From: Reticulitermes speratus | Lineage: Eukaryota; Arthropoda; Insecta; Blattodea; Rhinotermitidae | DNA length: 64,000 nt | Reading direction: 5' to 3' | Assembly: GCA_021186555.1 (NCBI GenBank) | Contig: JAJKFL010000002.1 | Span: 5,903,001 to 5,967,000 of the forward strand | Shown here: positions 1 to 11,839 of the stretch, in pieces | How positions within the stretch are numbered: the first letter of the stretch is position 1 | Layout of the letters: each line of letters begins with the position of its first letter | Notes under the pieces: generated by a model | The model's input: only the letters and a program-made list of their open reading frames with translations | Database searches by the model: none | Told to the model about the DNA's origin: nothing | Position numbers and translations under genes: made by a program

Positions 1-639
1 ACTGCAGTGCTAGACAGACTGGAGTAGCATTATTGTGTAATGGTGCATGTCTAGCTTTCTCTCTCCGTCTCTCTCTCTCTATCTCCTGTCGTCCGCATAC
101 CAATTAAATATTCCCCTAAATACCCAGACACTATTCCGTAAGCAGAACAAACACGTCAATATATTTAGATCAGTATGTCAAAACACAGCCTGAAAATGTA
201 TTAATTTGTTTTAAATAAAGTGGCAGTCGACTATTAAACATGGAAAAAAAAACAGTTCATGAAATTGACAAGACAAATTTACAATTCGACTAACATTGTA
301 TTTTGGGGCCAGCAGTAGCCTGAAGCAGGGTCATGCAAACTTTAAAGTCATAAAATTATTGCAGATTTGCTCATAATTTCACAAAAAAATCATCAGCAAA
401 TTTCATTAAAGGTGCCCTCTCATTGACTGTGCGTCACACCATGGTTATTTATTTCAGAAATAATTACATTAATCCTAGCACTCTGATCTCTCACCTTGCG
501 TTACCAACATTAGTTTTTTTTTTTTACTACTGCTGGAACCATGTTTCTCTTAACTCGTGAATATTCCATGCATTTAATCAGAGTTCCCAAAATTTTCACT
601 GGCTTACTACTAAATTAAATTTGACAATTTCAGTTTACC
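1..639. other. No feature recognised
   Basis: AT-rich DNA with a CT run at 57-82. Nothing coding or repeat-like could be supported. Confidence 0.4.
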
Positions 640-885
640 ACCAAAATTGTTTTTTTTTGTTTAAATAAAAAAGCTGAAATTTGAAAAGACTGGCCGACAG
701 CAGGGATTTATTATACAATATTTCCAGCAATGCGGCGTATTAGCAGATAAACGTGGCTTAAGTTTTATTTATTTTTTTGAAATTTTCATACTTGTTTCAT
801 ATTTCGATTATTTTTATTAAGGTCGCGTACCCGTAGCTGTACCGTGCCACAGATTGAGAAATCATACATTGGCTTGTTTTGTTTC
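640..885. repeat. Dispersed repeat, CpG-retaining copy
   Basis: AAAAAAGCTGAAATTTGAAA, GACTGGCCGACAGCAGGGAT and TTTATTAAGGTCGCGTACCC match 47210-47466. Confidence 0.6.
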
Positions 886-954
886 TTCTTCGATCACTGA
901 CACGGACTAAATGATATGTTTCACGTTGTATTCACCGTGCATCGTTATATAACT

Positions 955-1475
955 GATTATCATTCACCAACAAATGCACAAAGATAATTTTCACTAATTA
1001 CTTTATTAAAGGATTTCCCCTATACGTGTTTCGGCAATTTATATTGCCATCTTCAGGGGGTCATTTTGGTTTGTACATAGACCAATGTACATGTGTCAAT
1101 ATTGGTTATTACACCATCTATAAGATTGTATAAAAATTGTGTAAAGTTGTATTATAGTATTAAAATAGTACTAAAATAGCTTGTTAAAGTTGATAGTAAA
1201 ATAGTATTAAATTACATTTTGCGATAAAATTCGTAATTATTGGCAGTGTGGTCCGGTATGCTGTTCCTTGCCGGATATCTGTATGTGTTGCTGTGTGGGG
1301 GCACCTTCTCCCTTCGTGTAAGCGTGGCTTCTATGTACAAACCAAAATGACCCCCTGAAGATGGCAATATAAATTGCCGAAATACGTATAGGGGAAATCC
1401 TTTAATAAAGTAATTAGTGAAAATTATCTTTGTACATTTGTTGGTGAATGATAATCAGTTAAATGATATGTGTTC
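955..1475. mobile_element. PLE-like inverted repeat element
   Basis: About 130-bp arms (about 950-1085 and 1332-1465) are reverse complements. Each carries the string CCCCTGAAGATGGCAATATA followed by a complementary GCC and GAAA. Such terminal structures are known from Penelope-like retroelements. The 240-bp middle has no coding capacity. Confidence 0.6.
1348..1396 (+). ncRNA. Hammerhead-like motif, degenerate
   Basis: CCCC, CUGAAGA (one change from CUGAUGA), stem II GGCAAU/AUUGCC, GAAAU, ACGUAUA, GGGG. An inverse copy is in the other arm at 1018-1066 on the minus strand. The core change should abolish or weaken cleavage. Confidence 0.4.
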
Positions 1476-1479
1476 ATTT

Positions 1480-2470
1480 AAGTGGAATATGTCGTGTTCT
1501 TTGCTTATTTGCCTACGTCAATAAACTAATTAATTTATTGCGGATGCACATGTATCGTTGCAAAGCTAACAGCACTGCATACAGTCAGTATTTATGTCTT
1601 TCTGCAGTCTGTTACTCATTCGATGTCTCGCAAAACACGCATAAACATCCAGACGCTACGCGACTTAACGCAATTTTAAGTCACACAACTTCAGACTTAC
1701 GCGATATTAAAAAGATTTTTAAAAAATTAAATACTATCGCTTTGAAAAGCGCGGTGAATTTTTCAATGCGGGAATAAAAGCACACTGAGACGAAGGTGGC
1801 GGAAGAATATTGCTGGGCGATAACACCGGCGGCGGGGTGGTCATACTGCGGCCGATCAGGTTCCAGTGTGCTGGAGTTTGGATTTCAACTGGACTTCCTT
1901 GTATATACATATATAGTTGACCATACGTATACTCAATTCCGACTTCAGCTGAACCCTCCGGGACGTAACGCTGCGTGAGTCGTGGAGTAGCTGTACTTAA
2001 CAAATTTTTCTGAGAGAAGTGATGAGGAACGACTTGTTCTCCACGTAAATTATGGTTTATATTGAATCGATATTGACTCGATACGAGCAAAATTAAATTC
2101 GATAACTTTCAGTGCGCGCCTTCAATAACAGACTTCATCAAAATCCATTAAACAGTCGTGGAATTGACACATGAAGTCACAGACAGACGCACACGAGCAC
2201 ATCGTGTAAAGAACACTTTAAACGAAGTGCATTAACAACACAGCAGTCTAATGAAGTTACAACCTGTCAACTGGAGGTACTGAATGGACTGAATATGATT
2301 AATGACTTTCACGGGCTGCATCCAGCTGTGAAATGTCAGGCTTCAAATAGAATGGCGTGTGCTTAGCATCTCAATCAGATTCAAGGTCTCAATTTTCAAC
2401 TCCCTACATGGTAATTCAATTAGTTAATAAAGTTACCATTTTTCGTCAACATTACTGTTCCCATTATCTT
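1480..2470. other. No gene recognised
   Basis: Short frames overlap on both strands (1734-2090) without a recognisable domain or splice signals. The inverted ATTATT run at 2474-2532 leads into the pogo-like MITE. Confidence 0.4.
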
Positions 2471-2532
2471 GAAAATAATAATAATAATTATTATTATTTT
2501 CAAGAGAATAATAATGATTATTATTATTATTA

Positions 2533-4884
2533 CAGTAGAACCCCCGCATCCGCGGATTCGGTATCCGCGATTTCAGTTATCCGCGGTTTACCGCGCCCCG
2601 AAAATATTAAATGTAAAATTCCATAAATAAACGATTCATAAGATTCAAATTGCGCTCCATTCTGAGTAACACGGTGCAACCTGCCCGCCCCGTCACGCTC
2701 AGTACACGACTCATCTTTGTCCTCTGTACCCACGCTGGCCCGCTTTACTCACATCCAGTAACACGGTGCAACCTGCCCGCCCCGTCACGCTCAGTACACG
2801 ACTCATCTTTGTCCTCTGTACCCACGCTGGCCCGCTTTACTCACATCCAGTAACACGGTGCAACCTGCCCGTCCCGTCACGCTCAGTACACGACTCATCT
2901 TTGTCCTCTGTACCCACACAAGCCCGCTCTACTCACATCCAGTAACACGGTGCAACCTGCCCGCCCCGTCACGCTCAGTACACGACTCATCTTTGTCCTC
3001 TGTACCCACACAAGCCCGCTCTACTCACATCCAGTAACACGGTGCAACCTGCCCGCCCCGTCACGCTCAGTACACGACTCATCTTTGTCCTCTGTACCCA
3101 CACAAGCCCGCTCTACTCACATTCAGTAACACAGTGCAACCTGCCCGCCCCGTCACGCTCAGTACACGACTCATCTTTGTCCTCTGTACCCACACAAGCC
3201 CGCTCTACTCACATCCAGTAACACAGTGCAACCTGCCCGCCCCGTCACGCTCAGTACACGACTCATCTCTGTCCTCTGTACCCACACAAGCCCGCTCTAC
3301 TCACATCCAGTAACACGGTGCAACCTGCCCGCCCCGTCACGCTCAGTACACGACTCATCTCTGTCCTCTGTACCCACACAAGCCCGCTCTACTCACATCC
3401 AGTAACACAGTGCAACCTGCCCGCCCCGTCACGCTCAGTACACGACTCATCTCTGTCCTCTGTACCCACACAAGCCCGCTCTACTCACATCCAGTAACAC
3501 GGTGCAACCTGCCCGCCCCGTCACGCTCAGTACACGACTCATCTCTGTCCTCTGTACCCACACAAGCCCGCTCTACTCACATCCAGTAACACGGTGCAAC
3601 CTGCCCGCCCCGTCACGCTCAGTACACGACTCATCTCTGTCCTCTGTACCCACACAAGCCCGCTCTACTCACATCCAGTAACACAGTGCAACCTGCCCGC
3701 CCCGTCACGCTCAGTACACGACTCATCTCTGTCCTCTGTACCCACACAAGCCCGCTCTACTCACATCCAGTAACACGGTGCAACCTGCCCGCCCCGTCAC
3801 GCTCAGTACACGACTCATCTCTGTCCTCTGTACCCACACAAGCCCGCTCTACTCACATCCAGTAACACGGTGCAACCTGCCCGCCCCGTCACGCTCAGTA
3901 CACGACTCATCTCTGTCCTCTGTACCCACACAAGCCCGCTCTACTCACATCCAGTAACACGGTGCAACCTGCCCGCCCCGTCACGCTCAGTACACGACTC
4001 ATCTCTGTCCTCTGTACCCACACAAGCCCGCTCTACTCACATCCAGTAACACAGTGCAACCTGCCCGCCCCGTCACGCTCAGTACACGACTCATCTCTGT
4101 CCTCTGTACCCACACAAGCCCGCTCTACTCACATCCAGTAACACGGTGCAACCTGCCCGCCCCGTCACGCTCAGTACACGACTCATCTCTGTCCTCTGTA
4201 CCCACACAAGCCCGCTCTACTCACATCCAGTAACACGGTGCAACCTGCCCGCCCCGTCACGCTCAGTACACGACTCATCTCTGTCCTCTGTACCCACACA
4301 AGCCCGCTCTACTCACATCCAGTAACACAGTGCAACCTGCCCGCCCCGTCACGCTCAGTACACGACTCATCTCTGTCCTCTGTACCCACACAAGCCCGCT
4401 CTACTCACATCCAGTAACACGGTGCAACCTGCCCGCCCCGTCACGCTCAGTACACGACTCATCTCTGTCCTCTGTACCCACACAAGCCCGCTCTACTCAC
4501 ATCCAGTAACACGGTGCAACCTGCCCGCCCCGTCACGCTCAGTACACGACTCATCTCTGTCCTCTGTACCCACACAAGCCCGCTCTACTCACATCCAGTA
4601 ACACAGTGCAACCTGCCCGCCCCGTCACGCTCAGTACACGACTCATCTCTGTCCTCTGTACCCACACAAGCCCGCTTTACTCGCATCCACAAGTATATAA
4701 TGTACAATGTATTTTATTATTAATTAATGTTGGTAATGTTTTATTGTGCGTAATTTATTAATTAAACTTTATCATATGTATGTAAACGAAAAACGACTTA
4801 TATATAGGGTTCGCTACTATCCGCAGTTTCGGGCATCCGCGGTAGGTCTTGGAACGTATCACCCGCGGATACGGGGGGACTACT

Positions 4885-4885
<1 letters not shown>
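2533..4885. mobile_element. Pogo/Tigger-like MITE carrying a 92-bp satellite
   Basis: The ends are inverted repeats (left CAGTAGAACCCCCGCATCCG, right complementary to CAGTAGTCCCCCCGTATCCG) with 20 of 23 positions equal, flanked by TA on both sides (2531-2532, 4886-4887). CAGTAG...ATCCGCGG ends and TA duplication fit the pogo/Tigger branch of Tc1-mariner. No transposase remains; nearly all of the interior is the tandem array. Confidence 0.8.
2665..4688. repeat. 92-bp tandem array, 22 copies
   Basis: The unit starts AGTAACACGGTGCAACCTGC and repeats exactly every 92 bp (2665, 2757, 2849 ... 4597), so 22 copies fill 2024 bp with no indels. The first copies differ most (CACGCTGGCCCGCTTT), while the later ones are nearly identical. 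The ACAGTG variant recurs every three units near the 3' end, a sign of 276-bp block duplication. Confidence 0.95.
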
Positions 4886-4928
<43 letters not shown>

Positions 4929-4980
4929 TCTTAGGCGTTACACTGGTTAGTTTATAATTATACGTTTTACCAACGTAATT

Positions 4981-5272
4981 GGGGGCCGGGATAGCGTAGT
5001 CGGTATAGCGACTCGCTACGGGCTGGACGGTCCGGGGATCGAATCCCGGTGGGGGCGAGATTTTTCGCATACGTCCAGACCGGCCCTGGGGCCCACCCAG
5101 CCTCCTATACAATGGGTACCGGGTCTTTCCCGGGGGTAAAGCGGCCGGGGCGTGGTGCTGACCACCCACCACCAACTAGTGCCGGGGTCAAGAATGAGTA
5201 GAGCTATACCTCTACTCCCCCTTTGGGCCTTCATGGCCTGTTCTAGGGTGACCTTTACCTTTACCTTACTTT
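4981..5272 (+). mobile_element. tRNA-headed SINE with 16-bp target duplication
   Basis: It contains polymerase III-like boxes (TAGCGTAGTCGG and GGGGATCGAATCCC) and ends TTTACCTTTACCTTAC. TTTTACCAACGTAATT flanks it at 4965-4980 and 5273-5288. It is the best-preserved copy of the main SINE family here. Confidence 0.85.
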
Positions 5273-5579
5273 TTTTACCAACGTAATTACAAGCACTATC
5301 GCACACAGGAATGTTCTGACAACGTGGCAAAATACTAAAAGCATACACAAAACAATCCCAACTACCATTTCACACACGACGCTGCCGTATCATGCAGTTA
5401 TGCTGTACGCTACATAAACGATTCAAGCCGTCGTCAAACAAACAATTGTCAGCTAAACATGAAATTAGGCACGTGATCGAAAGCGCCAACTAGCCCCGTC
5501 ATGTCCTATTACAACACAAAAAAGAACAGTCCTGTTATTTAATTGCCACAGTTGGTGAGCTGTGTGCAAGTTTCAGTAT

Positions 5580-6080
5580 TTTTTTTTTTGTACGGCTCGA
5601 CAGCCTTATATGGGCCTGGGCCTCCTCGTTTCGTCGAGGTTTCATGGTCACACACATTTGAGACACACCACAGTCGGTAGGACTCCTCTGGACGAGTGAT
5701 CAGCTCGTCGCAGAGCCCTCTACCTGACAACACACAACACTCAAAACAGACAGACATCCATGCCCCGGTGGGATTTTTTTTTTTTTTTTTTTACTAATTC
5801 CTGGGTTTTCCCCTTTGATCCATTTTTTCGTTCTGTATTAATCCTTTTTTTTTTTTTGTCCTTTCATGTCACTTACGGTCCACAACCGTCTTTTTACAAC
5901 AAAAACACAAACATCCATGCCCCCGGTGGGATTCGAACCCACGATCCTAGTAAGCGAGCGGCCGAAGACCCACGCCTTAGACCGCGCGGCCACTGCGATC
6001 GGCATTCGAACCCACGATCCTAGTAAGCGAGCGGCCGAAGACCCACGCCTTAGACCGCACGGCCACTGGGATCGGCAGTT
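5580..6080 (-). mobile_element. SINE body with two tandem tRNA-Leu-like heads
   Basis: 5933-6076 holds two units of about 72 bp like those at 30.8 kb. 5590-5750 matches 14765-14930 (CAGCC, GGCCTCCTCGTTTCGTCGAG, ACACACCACAGTCGGTAGGA). T-runs at 5769-5791 and 5849-5859 are probable tails. Confidence 0.65.
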
Positions 6081-6594
6081 TCAGTATTTAGTGGCAGCAA
6101 TATAACTCTGTTATTTCCGGTAAGTAAAGTGTTCGCACTTAACTCAAGTTTCTTCAGATTTACCAGATACTTGTTAAATATCGCAATCTGGAATTTAATC
6201 GACGTCATCAAATTATTTTCGTTAGTTACACACGAACCGTTGCAGTGTGAAGTGTATAGAACACGCAAGGCTGTCGGCCTCATATATTTAGCGCCTGAGT
6301 TATCAACCTCAGTTTTAAAAATCCCCTGACGTCACTGTTCTCACACACAGTACTACTTCGTACTACACTGCTGTAGGTTGACTCATATCGTGTCCCCCTG
6401 GCACCGCAGTTACTGTGGGATCCCGGCGGAAGCAAGCTTTATGTGCGGTAAAGATACCGTGCTCGGCGACACGATAAGAGGGACACTCTTTACAGCAGTA
6501 GTTAGAGTTTGTGGAATTTACGTTATTGAAAAGCGTTCGTAGCGGCACAGTTGAATATCTTCGTACATAATACACCAACTAACATACTCTGTAC

Positions 6595-6830
6595 ATTCAT
6601 TCTGTAGTCTGCCTTACGACAGGTCCATAGCCTCTTCCAAAGCGAGTTCTTCACAGAGTGCGATCTAGTGCTTCCTCTTTCGATTTCCAATATCATCTCT
6701 TAGCCAGTAGCTGCTTACGTCTTCTTCCTCGCCTTCCCGTCATCCTTCCCTCGATCTTTCCGTCACTAACGTGTTTTAGAAGGCAGTTTCTACGCAAGAT
6801 GTTACCAATCCAGTTAGCCTTTCTTCTTCT
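6595..6830 (-). mobile_element. Second LINE family, decayed 3' fragment
   Basis: It shares TCTGTAGTCTGCCTTACGAC, CCTCTTCCAAAGCGAGTTCT and TAGTGCTTCCTCTTTC with the fragment at 32.54 kb. It is followed by a dispersed repeat (6830-6990) also present at 15277-15420. Confidence 0.7.
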
Positions 6831-7044
6831 TATTGTTAGTTTAGTTTTCCTCCTGTCGCTCCTTGCGGAGCATAGGGCCTCCTTTCAGAGGTTTCTTGGT
6901 CTGGAAGTGTGCATTTGTAGTGAGTGACCAGTCCACTGACTGCACAAGTTCTACTCATCCTGATATGACTGCTAGAGCCATCTAGCAGTCAATCAGGAAA
7001 CTTGGGTGAGAAATGGCCGCTGAATTTTGCTTACGGAACATATC

Positions 7045-7190
7045 TATTCATGCCCGTAAGGTTCTTTTACATGCCGTAAATCTACGACATGGGACCGACG
7101 GCTTTACTTCCCCTCGGCCGGGATCGAACCCGCGAACCTTGGGTCCAGTGGCGAGCACGCTAACCACTAGTCCATCGAGGGCGACTCTTT
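7045..7190 (-). mobile_element. tRNA-like SINE head
   Basis: The minus strand has CCCTCGATGGACTAGTGGTT, GCGTGCTCGCCACTGGACCC and GGTTCGCGGGTTCGATCCCG, resembling box A and box B. The ends pair partly (CCCTCGA with CCGAGGG), but no anticodon arm folds, so it is a pseudo-tRNA SINE head. Confidence 0.6.
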
Positions 7191-7679
7191 TTATTGTACG
7201 TAGGGATATACCACTCCTCCTTGACTCTATGTAACATTTCTTCATTTACTTTGCACAATGCGTAATTAAATGTTGAAGGCTTAGATAAGCAGGTTCACTG
7301 CGCCCTTTGACAATAAGCCATGTAATGGGATCTGTAGAACTCCTACTGCACCGATTCAACTAATATCGAACTGACTTTGAGTTCCCTTTTGACAAAAAAG
7401 AAATATCTATATAAGAGAACAGGAATGCAAGAAGGAAGAACATCTTTCCCACATTCCTTTCCTTCTGTCCTTTGTTTTTTTTTCTTCTTTCTAGAGAGAC
7501 AGATGGAGCCTGTCTGTTAGCCTATCTCCCAATTGGTTTCTTTCCTCTTTCTCTCATTCTTCTATATATACATCTGTCGATCCTTCCGTCTGTCCGTTCT
7601 GATTATGGTGAATGCTAAGAAGGCTAATGTGGTCACAAATACAAAACATAAAATTATAATAATAATATACAATATACAT

Positions 7680-7751
7680 GGCATACACAAAAGAATGGTG
7701 CGGTTTCAATAGTATTCACTATTGAAACCGCACCATTCTTTTGTGTATGCC
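7680..7751. repeat. Perfect 34-bp inverted repeat with 4-nt loop
   Basis: 7680-7713 and 7718-7751 are exact reverse complements (GGCATACACAAAAGAATGGT...). It would form a perfect hairpin, as a MITE relic or a small-RNA precursor. No copies were noticed elsewhere in the window. Confidence 0.85.
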
Positions 7752-7759
7752 CTGTATAT

Positions 7760-7960
7760 GTCGCACAATGGCCCTGGGGTCGACTCAGTCTCTAACAGAA
7801 ATGAGTACCAGGAGTATTTCCTGGGGGTAAATGCGGCCGGTGCGTAGGGCTAACAACCTTACCACCTTTATGTGCCGATTGTCTAGAAATCAGGGATCCT
7901 CAGCCTCCTGGAACCCTAAGGGCCTGTCCAGGCCTGTAATGGGATTGCTTTGCTTTATAA
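7760..7960 (+). mobile_element. Decayed SINE body
   Basis: GGCCCTGGGGTCGACTCAGT, AGTATTTCCTGGGGGTAAAT and CCCTAAGGGCCTGTCCAGGC match 22600-22795. No tRNA head is present. Confidence 0.6.
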
Positions 7961-8287
7961 AAGTCAATAAAATTTAGAGCTAATAACGTCAGTGGCGGAC
8001 TACTGTTAAGAATTCATAAAATTTTAACGAATAACTCGTTTGGTAACTTAATGGTTTAATATTTTAGCAAGAGGGATCCAAATTCCACGATGTAACACGT
8101 TTATGTGTTATTCATAATACAATTTTCCCAACGAGATACAGGTCACAGATATCGCATTATGTACAGGCTGTCAAAATAAAAACAGTATGGGGAAGTGTTT
8201 CCTGTGAAACCTGTACTGATACTTCAGAACGAGTCTGAATTGTTTCTTTTATTATTATTATTATTATTATTATTTACTGCAATTGGG

Positions 8288-10296
8288 TTTTCACCCGGTG
8301 GCAGTAGTCCTTACACTAGTACACACAATACAAATGTTTTCACCCGGTGGCAGTAGTCCTTACACTAGTACACACAATACAAATGTTTTCACCCTGTGGC
8401 AGTAGTCCTTACACTAGTACACACAATACAAATGTTTTCACCCGGTGGCAGTAGTCCTTACACTAGTACACACAATACAAATGTTTTCACCCGGTGGCAG
8501 TAGCCCTTACACTAGTACACACAATACAAATGTTTTCACCCGGTGGCAGTAGTCCTTACACTAGTACACACAATACAAATGTTTTCACCCGGTGGCAGTA
8601 GTCCTTACACTAGTACACACAATACAAATGTTTTCACCCGGTGGCAGTAGTCCTTACACTAGTACACACAATACAAATGTTTTCACCCGGTGGCAGTAGT
8701 CCTTACACTAGTACACACAATACAAATGTTTTCACCCGGTGGCAGTAGTCCTTACACTAGTACACACAATACAAATGTTTTCACCCGGTGGCAGTAGTCC
8801 TTACACTAGTACACACAATACAAATGTTTTCACCCGGTGGCAGTAGTCCTTACACTAGTACACACAATACAAATGTTTTCACCCGGTGGCAGTAGTCCTT
8901 ACACTAGTACACACAATACAAATGTTTTCACCCGGTGGCAGTAGCCCTTACACTAGTACACACAATACAAATGTTTTCACCCGGTGGCAGTAGTCCTTAC
9001 ACTAGTACACACAATACAAATGTTTTCACCCGGTGGCAGTAGTCCTTACACTAGTACACACAATACAAATGTTTTCACCCGGTGGCAGTAGCCCTTACAC
9101 TAGTACACACAATACAAATGTTTTCACCCGGTGGCAGTAGTCCTTACACTAGTACACACAATACAAATGTTTTCACCCGGTGGCAGTAGTCCTTACACTA
9201 GTACACACAATACAAATGTTTTCACCCGGTGGCAGTAGTCCTTACACTAGTACACACAATACAAATGTTTTCACCCGGTGGCAGTAGTCCTTACACTAGT
9301 ACACACAATACAAATGTTTTCACCCTGTGGCAGTAGTCCTTACACTAGTACACACAATACAAATGTTTTCACCCGGTGGCAGTAGTCCTTACACTAGTAC
9401 ACACAATACAAATGTTTTCACCCGGTGGCAGTAGCCCTTACACTAGTACACACAATACAAATGTTTTCACCCGGTGGCAGTAGTCCTTACACTAGTACAC
9501 ACAATACAAATGTTTTCACCCGGTGGCAGTAGTCCTTACACTAGTACACACAATACAAATGTTTTCACCCGGTGGCAGTAGTCCTTACACTAGTACACAC
9601 AATACAAATGTTTTCACCCGGTGGCAGTAGTCCTTACACTAGTACATACAATACAAATGTTTTCACCCGGTGGCAGTAGTCCTTACACTAGTACACACAA
9701 TACAAATGTTTTCACCCGGTGGCAGTAGTCCTTACACTAGTACACACAATACAAATGTTTTCACCCGGTGGCAGTAGTCCTTACACTAGTACATACAATA
9801 CAAATGTTTTCACCCGGTGGCAGTAGTCCTTACACTAGTACATACAATACAAATGTTTTCACCCGGTGGCAGTAGCCCTTACACTAGTACACACAATACA
9901 AATGTTTTCACCCGGTGGCAGTAGTCCTTACACTAGTACACACAATACAAATGTTTTCACCCGGTGGCAGTAGTCCTTACACTAGTACACACAATACAAA
10001 TGTTTTCACCCGGTGGCAGTAGTCCTTACACTAGTACACACAATACAAATGTTTTCACCCGGTGGCAGTAGTCCTTACACTAGTACATACAATACAAATG
10101 TTTTCACCCGGTGGCAGTAGTCCTTACACTAGTACACACAATACAAATGTTTTCACCCGGTGGCAGTAGTCCTTACACTAGTACACACAATACAAATGTT
10201 TTCACCCGGTGGCAGTAGTCCTTACACTAGTACATACAATACAAATGTTTTCACCCGGTGGCAGTAGTCCTTACACTAGTACACACAATACAAATG
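8288..10296. repeat. 49-bp tandem array, 41 copies
   Basis: The unit TTTTCACCCGGTGGCAGTAG... repeats every 49 bp; 41 copies fill 2009 bp exactly. Variants (GTAGCCC, CCTGTGG, ACATACA) recur at multiples of the unit, showing block duplication. It is preceded by an ATT microsatellite (8251-8273) and is followed by AT-rich DNA. Confidence 0.95.
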
Positions 10297-10900
10297 GACA
10301 TATAATATACATAAAAATAACAATACAAAACAAACTATACACAATTACAAAACAAAATACATACAGTAAATACAAGTACACATATTAGAACACCGTACAC
10401 ACATTACAAAAACATCCACACCTTACAAAAGCATCCACTCCTTACAAAAGCATCCACACCTTACAAAAACATCCACACATTACAAAAATATTCACACATT
10501 ACAAAAACATCCACGCCTTACAAAAACATCCACACCTTACAAAAACACCCATACACATACAAAACAAAATACTTACAGTAAATACAAGTACACATATTAG
10601 AACACCGTACACATCTTGGAGATGCCAGTGGCAGACTTTTTCTTTACTGAAAACGGATTTTGAAATATTAACCCTTTAAAGGCTAAGCAGAGTGCATGTG
10701 GATTAGACGTGTACTCAGAATAGGAGAAAATCGAGACCTACGCCGATTTGATGGGTAAATCTGTTATAACATGGCCACTTGACAGACTGAAGGTGAGATG
10801 AATGTATAATATTAAAATGTTGCGTAAATAAACTGTGAGGATCTGGGGAATTGTTTCGTGTCGTGTGGTAACATATACCGTAGTTCGTAGGGTTCCTCTA
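10297..10900. repeat. AT-rich stretch with short imperfect tandem repeat
   Basis: Between 10395 and 10555 a roughly 19-bp motif (CATCCACACCTTACAAAAA) recurs about eight times with variation. It is bracketed by a direct repeat of about 57 bp (around 10338-10400 and 10558-10615: ACAGTAAATACAAGTACACA). No gene is seen. Confidence 0.6.
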
Positions 10901-11211
10901 CAGGTAGGACCCGTTTTACGACAGGGTTACGTTCCAGCAAAACAGGGTCGTAAAATGAAAAGTCGTAAAACGAGACCAAAATAGGACCCGTTTTACGACA
11001 GAGTTAGGTTCCAGCAAAACAGGGTCGTAAAATGAAAAGTCATAAAACGAGACCAAAATATAATGTAATTGAATGAGATAGGTTCCAAAATTCCTAAAAT
11101 GTTTCCAAGTATGTACTAATATTTAAGGTAATATTTTGAAACAGTCGTTAATGTGAAAAGTCGTAAAATGGACCGTCGTAAAATGGACCGTCGTAAAACG
11201 GGACCTACCTG
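10901..11211. mobile_element. Pogo-like MITE
   Basis: Ends CAGGTAGGACCCGTTTTACG and its complement match at 21 of 22 positions, flanked by TA on both sides. Internally the left end is duplicated (AGGACCCGTTTTACGACAG at 10905 and 10983). Confidence 0.8.
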
Positions 11212-11394
11212 TATTTTATTACTACGGTCATAAAATGTATGGCGTGAGGATGGGTTGGACAGGTAGCTGAAATTAAGAACAATATACCTCATCCAAAGCG
11301 ACTGCTTGCAAAAGATGAAAAGGTGTGTTAAAGACTAAGTGAAAGTACTTTTCTATCCAATGCTCCCGGATCTCCGAAAGATAATTACTTTTTG

Positions 11395-11600
11395 GAAGGT
11401 TTCCAGGCTTCGCCTTTCGGGTGAGATCAACATGTAGATGATGAGTATAGGTCATTGATGGAATGATACTGATAGGCGAAAACCGAAGTACTTGGAGAAA
11501 AACCTGTCCCGGTGCCACTTTGTCCACCAAAAACCTCACCTCACATGGACAGGCGTGGAATCAGACCAGGATCTCCGCGGTGTGAGGCCGGCGACTGTCT
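11395..11600. repeat. Dispersed repeat
   Basis: GGAATGATACTGATAGGCGA, GAGAAAAACCTGTCCCGGTG and CCACTTTGTCCACC recur at 46595-46740 in gene B intron 1. No gene is supported; the reverse open frame here is a shadow. Confidence 0.6.
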
Positions 11601-11639
11601 GTTTAATGACTATGACTAACCTGAATTATATTTAAATAT

Positions 11640-11830
11640 TCACTTCGTACCGCGCAATAAACACCCCGCCTCGACTATAAACACCAATCATTTGCTGCTG
11701 GGTAGGGCAAAAAAAAAAAATCGCTGTTTATTCTGGGATCCACATAAAACACATAAATGTACTCTGTGAGCAGAATATAGAATTTGTGAATGTTAAACCT
11801 GGTGGTGCATAAAGTAAAGGCTTTGAAGGG
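11640..11830. repeat. Single copy of the 195-bp repeat
   Basis: It shares TACCGCGCA, ACCAATCATTT, TAGGGCAAAA, AACACATAAAT, GAATTTGTGAATGTTAAACC and GGTGGT with the 59.7-kb tandem block. It is a dispersed, diverged copy. Confidence 0.7.
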
Positions 11831-11839
11831 TTACACAAT

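Noticed and set aside
6658-6927. Frame with a signal-peptide-like stretch (MLPIQLAFLLLIVSLVFLLS), considered as gene A's missing first exon
   Set aside because: It is the complement of a LINE fragment joined to a dispersed repeat also found at 15277.
7090-7190. Possible true tRNA gene on the minus strand
   Set aside because: Box A and B are present but no anticodon arm folds; it is a SINE head.
8288-10296. CRISPR-like regular repeats
   Set aside because: There are no variable spacers; units are contiguous tandem copies in a eukaryotic genome.
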